Origin: Streptomyces sp. CB03234
GTDB taxonomy: Bacteria > Actinomycetota > Actinomycetes > Streptomycetales > Streptomycetaceae
Direction: 5' to 3'
NCBI RefSeq assembly: GCF_001905885.1
Contig: NZ_LIYH01000001.1
Location: 310,001 to 374,000, forward strand
Length of the DNA stretch: 64,000 nt
This document shows positions 8,801-16,261 of this stretch, piece by piece; position 1 is the first letter of the stretch, and each line of letters starts with the position of its first letter. Under the pieces are notes generated by a model. The model was not told the DNA's origin and ran no database searches. It saw only the letters and a program-made list of their open reading frames with translations. Position numbers and translations under genes: made by a program.

Positions 8801-9469
8801 AATTCCAGTGCTGCCGCCTCCGCGCGCCGCCGACGCGGCGGCTTCACCGATGACGGGGTCGAGGTAGCGGAGCATCATCCGCTTCAGCTCCTCGATGTAC
8901 GCGTCCCGCTCGGTGTCCGCGTGGCCCAGGACCAGGACCAGGCCTCCCTTGAACACGGCGAGTGTCATGCCGGCGATCCGGCTCCGCTCGTCGGCGGGCA
9001 TGTCCGGGCGGTAGTGGCCGAGCAGCTCCTGGATGCGGGAGATGAGCGAGTCGTGCAGCGCGTCATGCTCTTCCGTGATCCGGCCCGGGATGTCGGAGCC
9101 GTGCATCAGGGCGAAGAAGGCGGGGTTCGCACAGTTGAACTCGATCATCGGGTCGAGGATCGCGTCCAGCATGTCGGGCAGCGGCAGGTCGAAGTTGGCC
9201 GGCGTGAACGCCTGGCCATGCGCCTCGCGCATCCGGTGCAGCAGGCGCTCGCCGAGCTCGATGGCGATGGCTTCCTTGTTGGGGAAGTACTGGTAGAGCG
9301 TGCCGGGGGAGACGCTCGCCTCGCGGGCGATGGCGTTGGTGCTGGCGGCGGTGTATCCGGTGGTCGCGAAGACCTGCGCGGCGGCCTCCAGCAACTGTGC
9401 GATGCGCCGCTCCCCGCGTGCCTGTCGGCGGCGCGGCTTGCCCTCGGTCGGCCCTGTGGCGTCCGGCAC
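8789..9469 (-). CDS. TetR/AcrR family transcriptional regulator
   Basis: A TetR repressor of 226 residues from the GTG at 9469, which has GGGGA upstream at good spacing. An in-frame TTG at 9502 would add 11 residues but has no ribosome site and sits inside a dyad. The N-terminal HTH runs IAQLLEAAAQVFATTGYTAAS then NAIAREASVSPGTLYQYFPNKEA; the C-terminal ligand domain is generic. It is divergent from the MMPL exporter gene and is probably its repressor, binding the dyads at 9500-9613. Confidence 0.88.
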   Translation of the reverse strand: MPDATGPTEGKPRRRQARGERRIAQLLEAAAQVFATTGYTAASTNAIAREASVSPGTLYQYFPNKEAIAIELGERLLHRMREAHGQAFTPANFDLPLPDMLDAILDPMIEFNCANPAFFALMHGSDIPGRITEEHDALHDSLISRIQELLGHYRPDMPADERSRIAGMTLAVFKGGLVLVLGHADTERDAYIEELKRMMLRYLDPVIGEAAASAARGGGSTGIHTP

Positions 9470-9499
9470 GACAATCCCCAGCTTCCTCGGTGTGGTTGA

Positions 9500-9613
9500 C
9501 AAACACGAGAGGTCGCTCGCATTCTTGGGAAACGCGAGCGAAGACTCGTGTTTGCCAGTTTATGGCAACGGGACGATCTGTGACTCGTGCCACGGGGGCA
9601 CGAGTCACAGATC
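9500..9613. promoter_or_regulatory. Three dyads in the TetR-MMPL divergent promoter
   Basis: First, CAAACACGAG (9500-9509) pairs with CTCGTGTTTG (9546-9555), enclosing CGCTCGC/GCGAGCG. Second, TTGCCA-N5-TGGCAA lies at 9552-9568. Third, a 17-bp perfect arm GATCTGTGACTCGTGCC (9575-9591) has its complement at 9597-9613. The first and third share an ACTCGTG core, suggesting two sites for the same TetR regulator. Confidence 0.6.
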
Positions 9614-9635
9614 ACGGTGAAGGGGACACCGCGTC

Positions 9636-11837
9636 ATGTCCGAAGTCAACGGCGCGCCCGCCCGTGGCGGCGCACTCCGGTTCGCCACCGCGCGGCCGCG
9701 GCTGACACTGCTGATCGCGCTGGTGGTCACGGCGCTGGCGGTGTTCGCCGGCGGCGGGGTGGCCGACCGCATGGGGAGCGGCGGCTGGGAGGACCCGGAC
9801 TCCACGTCCGCGTACGCCATGAAGGCCCTGGAGCGGGAGTTCCCCGCCTCGCAGCCCAACCTGCTGCTCCTCGTCGACAGCGGACGGGCGGGGGTGGACG
9901 ATCCCCAGGTGGCGGCCCAGGCCCAGCGCCTCGCCGAGCGGCTCGCCGCCGAGCCGGGGATCACCGGCGTCGGGTCGTACTGGCAGACGGGCTCGCCGGC
10001 GCTCAGGTCGGAGGACGGGCGCGAGGCGCTGATCGCGGCGCGTATCGAGGGCGACGAGAAGACGGCGGGGGAGACCCTCGAGCGGATGGCCTCGGCGTTC
10101 CGGGGCACGCACGGGCCGGTGGAGGTCTCCGTCGGCGGGCCCGTCGCCGTACGGCACGAGATGCAGGTGATCATCCAGGACGACCTGCTGCGCGCCGAGC
10201 TGATCGCCCTTCCGGTGACGCTGGTGCTCCTCGTGATGGTCTTCGGCAGCGCCGTCGCCGCCCTGCTGCCGCTGGGCATCGGCATCGTCGCCATCCTCGG
10301 GACCAACGCCGTGCTGCGCGGGCTCACCGAGTTCACCGACGTGTCGGTCTTCGCGATGAACCTCACCACCGCCCTGGGGCTCGGACTCGCCATCGACTAC
10401 GCCCTGTTCGTGGTGCGGAGGTTCCGTGAGGAGCTGGCCGCCGGCGCCGGCACCGGTGCGGCGGTGGCCACGACGCTGCGGACTGCCGGGCGCACGGTGC
10501 TCTTCTCGGCGCTGACGGTGGCCGTGTCCCTCGCCGCGATGCTCGTCTTCCCGCAGTACTTCCTGCGCTCCTTCGCGTACGCCGGCATCGCGGTGGTGCT
10601 GTTGGCGGCCGCCGCCGCGCTGATCCTGCTGCCGGCCGCACTGCTGTTGCTCGGCCACCGGGTCAACGCGCTGGATCTGCGCCGCCTGTTCGGGCGGAGG
10701 CCGGGGAGGGCCGCGGGCGCTGGGTGGGGGCGGATGGCGGCGCTGGTGATGCGCAGGGCGCCCCTCTTCGCGGTGGGCACGGCCGCCGGGCTGGTGCTGC
10801 TGGGGCTGCCGTTCCTGGGAGTGAAGTTCGGTACGGCGGACGACCGTCAGCTGCCGTCGAGCGCCGAGTCCCGGGTCGTCCAGGACCACCTACGGGACGG
10901 CTTCCCGGGCAGTCCGGGCGGCGGGCTGGAGGTCCTCGCCGAGGGGCGGGCCTCGGCCGCGCAGTACGCCGAGTACCGCGACCGGATCGCCGGCCTCCCC
11001 GGCGTGCTGCGGGTGGACGGGCCGGTGACCTCGGGGACGTACGCGTACTTCTCGGTGCAGCCCGAGGGGGAGGCCGTGGGTGAGGAGACTCAGCGGCTCG
11101 TGCGGGATCTGCGCGCCGAAGCCGCGCCGTTCGACACATCGGTGACCGGGGCGGCGGCTGTGCTGGTCGACTCCAAGGACGCCATAGCCGACCGGCTGCC
11201 CTGGGCCGTGGGCATCGTCGTGGTGGTCACCCTTCTCCTGGTCTTCCTGCTCTCCGGCAGTGTGCTCATACCGATCCAGGCGGTCGTGCTGAACGCGTTG
11301 AGCCTCACGGCGATGTTCGGGGCGATGGTGTGGGTCTTCCAGGACGGCCATCTGTCCGGGCTCCTGGGCTTCACCCCCACCGGAGACATCGAAACGACGC
11401 TGCCGGTGCTGATGTTCTGCGTCGCCTTCGGGCTCTCCATGGACTACGGGGTGTTCCTGCTCTCCCGCATCAAGGAGGAGTACGACACCACGGGCGACCA
11501 TGAGCACGCCATACGGTTCGGGCTCCAGCGCACCGGCGGGCTGATCACCGCGGCGGCCGTGATCCTGGCGGTGGTGATGGTGGCCATCGGGACCTCCCGG
11601 GTGACCAACACCAAGATGCTGGGCCTGGGCGTCGCCCTGGCCGTGGTGATGGACGCGATGGTGGTACGCAGCCTGCTCGTCCCGGCCGTGATGAGACTGA
11701 CCGGACGGGCCACCTGGTGGGCACCGGCCCCGCTGCGGGCCCTGCACGCCAGGTTCGGACTCAGCGAGGGCGAGATACCGGCACCGGCGCCGGAGCCCCG
11801 GGTGGCTCCCGAGCTGGAGCCGGCTGTCAGGAGCTGA
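9636..11837 (+). CDS. MMPL family membrane transporter
   Basis: A 733-residue RND-superfamily exporter of the MMPL type, found in actinobacteria for lipids and antibiotics. It has the expected plan: an N-terminal helix, a first extracytoplasmic loop (about residues 45-180), helices 2-6 with the MNLTTALGLGLAIDYALFVVRRFREE motif region, a second loop (about 395-505) and helices 7-12 with MFCVAFGLSMDYGVFLLSRIKEEY. The paired Asp-Tyr motifs in both halves are the proton-relay residues of the family. It diverges from a TetR gene that probably represses it. Substrate unknown. Confidence 0.92.
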   Translation: MSEVNGAPARGGALRFATARPRLTLLIALVVTALAVFAGGGVADRMGSGGWEDPDSTSAYAMKALEREFPASQPNLLLLVDSGRAGVDDPQVAAQAQRLAERLAAEPGITGVGSYWQTGSPALRSEDGREALIAARIEGDEKTAGETLERMASAFRGTHGPVEVSVGGPVAVRHEMQVIIQDDLLRAELIALPVTLVLLVMVFGSAVAALLPLGIGIVAILGTNAVLRGLTEFTDVSVFAMNLTTALGLGLAIDYALFVVRRFREELAAGAGTGAAVATTLRTAGRTVLFSALTVAVSLAAMLVFPQYFLRSFAYAGIAVVLLAAAAALILLPAALLLLGHRVNALDLRRLFGRRPGRAAGAGWGRMAALVMRRAPLFAVGTAAGLVLLGLPFLGVKFGTADDRQLPSSAESRVVQDHLRDGFPGSPGGGLEVLAEGRASAAQYAEYRDRIAGLPGVLRVDGPVTSGTYAYFSVQPEGEAVGEETQRLVRDLRAEAAPFDTSVTGAAAVLVDSKDAIADRLPWAVGIVVVVTLLLVFLLSGSVLIPIQAVVLNALSLTAMFGAMVWVFQDGHLSGLLGFTPTGDIETTLPVLMFCVAFGLSMDYGVFLLSRIKEEYDTTGDHEHAIRFGLQRTGGLITAAAVILAVVMVAIGTSRVTNTKMLGLGVALAVVMDAMVVRSLLVPAVMRLTGRATWWAPAPLRALHARFGLSEGEIPAPAPEPRVAPELEPAVRS

Positions 11838-11945
11838 CCGAGGGCGCCGTCTCCGGGTGCCCCCGGTGGACGGCCCCGGATGTACGCGGCCGGCCCCGTA
11901 CCGGGGGAGGTGCGGGGCCGGGGCGCCAGAGCACAGCCGGGAACG

Positions 11946-12143
11946 TCAGGTCGCGCGACCGCGGTTGCCGGGGCGGTTGGCCACCCAGACGCGGATCGTG
12001 TCCGGGTACCAGTAGGGCTTGCCACCCTCCACATGGTCGGGCTGCGGAAGCAGGCCGTGCTTGCGGTACGACCGCACCGTGTCCGGCTGTACCCGGATGT
12101 GCGCGGCAATCTCCTTGTAGGACCAGAGCCTTCTGTCCGTCAT
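11946..12143 (-). CDS. Small helix-turn-helix DNA-binding protein (MerR/excisionase-like)
   Basis: A 65-residue protein that is almost entirely a winged HTH: LWSYKEIAAHIRVQPDTVRS then YRKHGLLPQPDHV, with the basic tail RPGNRGRAT. ATG 12143 follows GGGAGG. The fold resembles MerR N-terminal domains, AlpA/excisionases and the BldC-type developmental regulators of Streptomyces. No phage integrase is nearby, so an excisionase role is unlikely. Target unknown. Confidence 0.8.
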   Translation of the reverse strand: MTDRRLWSYKEIAAHIRVQPDTVRSYRKHGLLPQPDHVEGGKPYWYPDTIRVWVANRPGNRGRAT

Positions 12144-12349
12144 CTTTGGCACCTCCCTGCGCGCGCCGCGGCGGCGGTCCGGGAGGACCGTCGGGGGAGC
12201 CGCGGCGTTGACGCTGGCGATCACTGAGCCTGTGCCCGTTGAACGACACAGAGTGACGAGGGGAGAGGGCCTGTTGAACGTCTGTGACGGAAGGTCCGCG
12301 TGATGGAGACATGTGTGACACGGCAGGGTCACTGTGACAAAGGCTGTGC

Positions 12350-13264
12350 TCACGCCCCGCAGGAGCGGAGGAAGCGGCGGGTGCGTTCGGCGATGGGGTA
12401 GGGCTGGTCCGGGGGGCAGGGGTACATGTCCTGCTCGACGATGGCGAAGAGGTCGACGTCCAGGGCCTGGGCGGCGGCCAGGACGGGTTCGAGGGCGGGG
12501 ACTCCGGTGGGGGGCTCGCACATGACGCCGCGTGCCACGGCCGGCCCGAACGGGGTGCCCTCGGCGACGACTTCGGCGAGGATCTCGGGGTCGACCTGCT
12601 TGAGGTGGAGGTAGCCGATCCGCTCGCCGTACGTCTCGATCAGCTTGACGCTGTCGCCGCCGCAGTAGGCGTAGTGCCCGGTGTCCAGGCAGAGGGCGAC
12701 GAGTTCGGGGTCGGTGGCGTCGAGGAAACGGCTGACGTTCTCCTCGCTGTCGATGTGGGTGTCGGCGTGCGGGTGGACGACGATACGCAGGCCGAAGCGG
12801 TCCCGGACCTCCAGGCCGAGGCGTTCGGTCAGGCGGGTGAGGTCGCGCCATTGATCGGCCGTCAGGTTCCGGTCCTCCAGCACCTCACCGGTCTTGTCGT
12901 CGCGCCAGAAGGACGGGATGACGACGAGGTGGTCGGCGCCCATGGCGCGGGCCAGGGTGGCGTTGTCCGCGACGTGCGCCCAGGTCTTCTCCCAGACGGC
13001 CTCGCCGTGGTGCAGCCCGGTGAAGACCGTGCCCGCCGAGACCTTCAGCCCGCGGCGGGCGGTTTCCTCGGTGAGCCGGGCGGGGTCGGTGGGGAGGTAG
13101 CCGTACGGGCCGAGTTCGATCCACTCGTACCCGGCCCTGGCGACCTCGTCGAGGAAACGCTGCCAGGGGACTTGCTGCGGATCGTCGGGGAACCACACGC
13201 CCCACGAGTCGGGTGCGGAACCGATCCGGATACGGGACAGCGGCGGCGGTGACAGCGGCGTCAT
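12350..13264 (-). CDS. iolE: Inosose dehydratase-like TIM-barrel protein
   Basis: A 304-residue xylose-isomerase-like TIM barrel. Position next to, and divergent from, iolC-iolB-iolD makes it the likely 2-keto-myo-inositol dehydratase (IolE/MocC type), which converts inosose to the trihydroxycyclohexanedione used by IolD. Metal-binding candidates sit in YEWIELGPYG, VVHPHADTHIDSEE and LCLDTGHYAYCGGD. An isomerase (IolI-like) role is the alternative. The ATG at 13264 is the start; the intergenic region to iolC holds a promoter and a dyad. Confidence 0.72.
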   Translation of the reverse strand: MTPLSPPPLSRIRIGSAPDSWGVWFPDDPQQVPWQRFLDEVARAGYEWIELGPYGYLPTDPARLTEETARRGLKVSAGTVFTGLHHGEAVWEKTWAHVADNATLARAMGADHLVVIPSFWRDDKTGEVLEDRNLTADQWRDLTRLTERLGLEVRDRFGLRIVVHPHADTHIDSEENVSRFLDATDPELVALCLDTGHYAYCGGDSVKLIETYGERIGYLHLKQVDPEILAEVVAEGTPFGPAVARGVMCEPPTGVPALEPVLAAAQALDVDLFAIVEQDMYPCPPDQPYPIAERTRRFLRSCGA

Positions 13265-13304
13265 GAGGGCCAGCTTGGTGGCGGCCCGAGCAGGGCGTCA
13301 AGAG

Positions 13305-13358
13305 TTCGTCCGAATGTAAGGACAAAATGTTGACAGGCCTTCCGGGGGCGGCTAGACC
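13305..13358 (+). promoter_or_regulatory. iolC promoter with overlapping operator-like dyad
   Basis: TTGACA (13330-13335), a 17-bp spacer and TAGACC (13353-13358) form a good housekeeping-type promoter upstream of iolC. Just before the -35 is a dyad TTCGTCC-N8-GGACAAA (13305-13326, one mismatch), well placed for an inositol-responsive repressor or activator. Confidence 0.5.
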
Positions 13359-13389
13359 TGACCACGGTGCCGACGCGAAGGGGACATGG

Positions 13390-14553
13390 ATGGCGACCGA
13401 TCCGTACGACCTCATCACCATGGGGCGCATCGGGGTGGACCTCTACCCCCTGCAGACCGGCGTCCCGCTCGCCCAGGTCGAGACGTTCGGCAAGTTCCTC
13501 GGCGGCTCGGCCTCCAATGTGGCGGTCGCCGCCGCCAGGCTGGGCCGCCGCACCGCGCTGATCACCCGCACGGGCGCGGACCCGTTCGGCGAGTACCTGC
13601 ACCAGGAGCTGCGGGCGTTCGGTGTGGACGACCGGTGGGTGACGCCGGTCGAGGCGTACCCGACCCCGCTCACCTTCTGCGAGATCTTCCCGCCCGACCA
13701 CTTCCCGCTCTACTTCTACCGGCAGCCCAAGGCGCCGGACCTGGAGATCCACGAGCACGAGCTGGACCTCGCGGCCATCGCCGCCGCCCGGGTGTTCTGG
13801 ATGACCGGCACCGGCCTGTCGGACGAGCCCAGCCGCACGGCCACGCTCGCGGCCATGGCCGCCCGGTCCGGTGTCCCGGACGCCGGCGTACCCGGGCCGT
13901 CCGGTCGCCCCGTCCGGCCCGGTGACCCGTCCGCCGCGTACGCGGCCGGGCCGGACGGGCGGGTCACGGTCTTCGACCTGGACTGGCGGCCGATGTTCTG
14001 GCCCGACGAGGCCGAGGCCCGGCCCCACTACCGCGAGGCCCTCCGGCACGCCACTGTCGCCGTCGGCAACCTCGACGAGTGCGAGATCGCCACCGGCGAG
14101 CGCGAGCCGTACCGCGCCGCGCGCGCCCTCCTCGACGCGGGCGTCCGGCTCGCCGTCGTCAAGCAGGGCCCCAAGGGCGTCCTCGCCATCACCGCCGACG
14201 GCGACACCGCCGACGTACCGCCCGTCCCCGTCGAGGTCGTCAACGGTCTCGGCGCGGGCGACGCGTTCGGCGGGGCGCTGTGCCACGGGCTGCTCGCCGG
14301 CTGGGACCTGGAGCGGACCGTTCGGTACGCCAACGCCGCCGGCGCCATCGTCGCCGCGCGGCTCGCCTGCTCCTCCGCGATGCCGTTCCCCGACGAGGTG
14401 TCGGCCACGCTGGAAGGCGCGTCTCCGGAAGGGGCGTCCCCGGATGGCGCGTCCCCGGAAGGCGTGTCTCCGGAAGGCGTGTCTCCGGATGGCGCGTCCC
14501 CGGCGGCCTCCGGCCACGCAGGCGACGCCCGCCCCGAGGGCGGCACGCCGTGA
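13390..14553 (+). CDS. iolC: 5-dehydro-2-deoxygluconokinase (PfkB family)
   Basis: A 387-residue ribokinase-family sugar kinase. MGRIGVDLYP at the N-terminus, GGSASNVAVAAARLG (38-52), DLDWRPMFW (197-204) and the catalytic VNGLGAGDAFGG (284-295, base D291) identify IolC, which phosphorylates 2-deoxy-5-keto-gluconate. ATG 13390 has AAGGGG six bases upstream; an earlier ATG at 13327 lies in the promoter. Two oddities: a Pro/Gly-rich insertion at about 162-190 and a C-terminal tail (342-371) made of six EGASP-like pentapeptides. The stop overlaps the next start. Confidence 0.88.
   Translation: MATDPYDLITMGRIGVDLYPLQTGVPLAQVETFGKFLGGSASNVAVAAARLGRRTALITRTGADPFGEYLHQELRAFGVDDRWVTPVEAYPTPLTFCEIFPPDHFPLYFYRQPKAPDLEIHEHELDLAAIAAARVFWMTGTGLSDEPSRTATLAAMAARSGVPDAGVPGPSGRPVRPGDPSAAYAAGPDGRVTVFDLDWRPMFWPDEAEARPHYREALRHATVAVGNLDECEIATGEREPYRAARALLDAGVRLAVVKQGPKGVLAITADGDTADVPPVPVEVVNGLGAGDAFGGALCHGLLAGWDLERTVRYANAAGAIVAARLACSSAMPFPDEVSATLEGASPEGASPDGASPEGVSPEGVSPDGASPAASGHAGDARPEGGTP
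14411..14503 (+). repeat. 15-bp tandem repeat at the 3' end of iolC
   Basis: Six degenerate copies of a 15-bp unit (GGAAGGCGCGTCTCC and variants) encode (E/D)G(A/V)SP repeats. The unit length keeps frame, so copy number could vary without destroying the kinase. Confidence 0.75.
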
Positions 14554-15434
14554 CCGTCGACCTCGCCCACCTCGTCGCGGTCCGCACCCGGCACCCCGAA
14601 GCCGTCGCCGAGGCCGCCGCCCGACGGCGGCGGCGGACGCTGCTCGGCGACTCCGGGCGGCTGATGATCGTCGCCGCCGACCATCCCGCCCGCGGCGCCC
14701 TGGCCGTCGGCGACCGGCCGTTCGCCATGGCCAACCGCCTCGACCTGCTGGAGCGGCTCTGCCTCGCCCTCTCCCGCCCCGGCGTGGACGGGGTCCTCGC
14801 CACCGCCGACATCCTGGACGACCTGCTGCTCCTCGGCGCCCTGGAGGACAAGGTCGTCATGGGTTCCATGAACCGCGGCGGCCTCGCCGGCGCCGCGTTC
14901 GAGCTCGACGACCGCTTCACCGGCCACCGCCCCGAGGACCTCGTCCGCCTCGGTTTCGACGCGGGCAAGCTCCTGCTGCGCATCGACCACACCGACCCCG
15001 GCTCCCTCACCACCCTCACCGCCGCCGCCCGCACCATCGACGCCATGGCCGAGAGGCGGCTGCCCGTCTTCGTCGAACCGTTCCTCTCCCGCCGTGACCC
15101 GGCCGACGGCCGCGTCCGCAACGACCTGAGCCCCGACGCGGTGACCACGTCGCTCGCCATCGCCTCCGGGCTCGCCGGGACCTCCGCGTACACCTGGCTC
15201 AAGGTGCCGGTGACCGACGACCCCGACGAGATGGCACGGGTCATGGAGGCCACGACCCTCCCCGCGGTTCTCCTCGGCGGCGACGTGGGATCCGACCAGG
15301 ACACGGCGTACGAGAAGTGGCGGGGGGCCCTGCGGCTGCCGACCGTCCAGGGGCTGGTGGTGGGCCGTTCCCTGCTCTACCCGGCGGACGGCGACGTCGC
15401 CGCCGCCGTCGACACGGCCGTGGGCCTGCTCTGA
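14550..15434 (+). CDS. Deoxyribose-phosphate aldolase-like class I aldolase (Cgl0159 type)
   Basis: A 294-residue TIM-barrel aldolase homologous to proteins in actinobacterial inositol clusters annotated as Cgl0159-family or DeoC-like. It is the likely 2-deoxy-5-keto-gluconate-6-phosphate aldolase step (IolJ role), giving dihydroxyacetone phosphate and malonate semialdehyde. GTG 14550 overlaps the iolC stop (GTGA). Segments MIVAADHPARGAL, GFDAGKLLLRIDHTDPGS and TWLKVPV resemble the family; a lysine in the last (K of WLKVP) is the best Schiff-base candidate. Confidence 0.75.
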   Translation: MTVDLAHLVAVRTRHPEAVAEAAARRRRRTLLGDSGRLMIVAADHPARGALAVGDRPFAMANRLDLLERLCLALSRPGVDGVLATADILDDLLLLGALEDKVVMGSMNRGGLAGAAFELDDRFTGHRPEDLVRLGFDAGKLLLRIDHTDPGSLTTLTAAARTIDAMAERRLPVFVEPFLSRRDPADGRVRNDLSPDAVTTSLAIASGLAGTSAYTWLKVPVTDDPDEMARVMEATTLPAVLLGGDVGSDQDTAYEKWRGALRLPTVQGLVVGRSLLYPADGDVAAAVDTAVGLL

Positions 15435-15445
15435 ACGGAGAGATC

Positions 15446-16261
15446 ATGACCGACCAGCGGCAGCTGTACGTACCGAGGGGCGAGGCGGCCCAGGGGCCCT
15501 ACGCTCTCCACATCGACCCGAAACGGGCCGGCTGGGGCTACTCGGCCCTCCGCGTCCTCGACCTCCGCCCCGGCGAGTCCCACCTCCTCGCCAGCGGCGA
15601 CAGCGAGTGGGTCGTGCTTCCCCTCACCGGCGGTTGTACGGTGCAGGTGGACGGCGAGTGCATCGAACTGCTCGGCCGGGAAAGCGTGTTCAGCGGCGTC
15701 ACCGACTTCGCGTACGTACCGCGTGACGCCCACGCCCAGATCGCCTCCGGCGCGGGAGGCCGCTTCGCCCTGGCAGGAGCGAAGTGCGAGCGACGACTCC
15801 CCGCTCGCTACGGCCCCGCGCCGGAGGTACCGGTCGAAGCGCGCGGCAGCGGGATCTGTGCCCGCGAGGTGCGCAACTTCGCCGCCGCCGACACCTTCGA
15901 CTGCGACCGGCTCATCGCGGTCGAGGTCATCACCCCCGGCGGGAACTGGTCCTCCTACCCGCCCCACAAACACGACGAGCACCTCCCCGGCGAGGAAGCG
16001 GAGCTGGAGGAGATCTACTACTTCGAGATCGAGGGGGAGGGGGTGGGCTACCAGCGCGTGTCGCCGTCCCGCCCCGGCGGCGCGGACGTGCTCGCCGAGG
16101 TACGCGGCGGCGATGCCGTCCTCGTACCGGACGGCTGGCACGGGCCGTCCATCGCCGCGCCCGGCCACACCATGTACTACCTCAACGTCATGGCCGGACC
16201 GGGCGAGGAACGGCAGTGGAAGATCCGCTTCCACCCCGATCACGTGGAGGGATACCGATGA
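15446..16261 (+). CDS. iolB: 5-deoxy-glucuronate isomerase
   Basis: A 271-residue bicupin IolB, isomerising 5-deoxy-glucuronate to 2-deoxy-5-keto-gluconate. The second cupin carries the metal-site motif PPHKHDEH followed by ELEEIYYFEI, and a late VPDGWHGPS contributes the last histidine. ATG 15446 follows GGAGAGATC. It sits in order between the aldolase and iolD, overlapping iolD by 4 bp. Confidence 0.95.
   Translation: MTDQRQLYVPRGEAAQGPYALHIDPKRAGWGYSALRVLDLRPGESHLLASGDSEWVVLPLTGGCTVQVDGECIELLGRESVFSGVTDFAYVPRDAHAQIASGAGGRFALAGAKCERRLPARYGPAPEVPVEARGSGICAREVRNFAAADTFDCDRLIAVEVITPGGNWSSYPPHKHDEHLPGEEAELEEIYYFEIEGEGVGYQRVSPSRPGGADVLAEVRGGDAVLVPDGWHGPSIAAPGHTMYYLNVMAGPGEERQWKIRFHPDHVEGYR

Noticed and set aside
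14411..14503. CRISPR-like repeats
   Set aside because: The repeats are contiguous, in frame and coding, without spacers.
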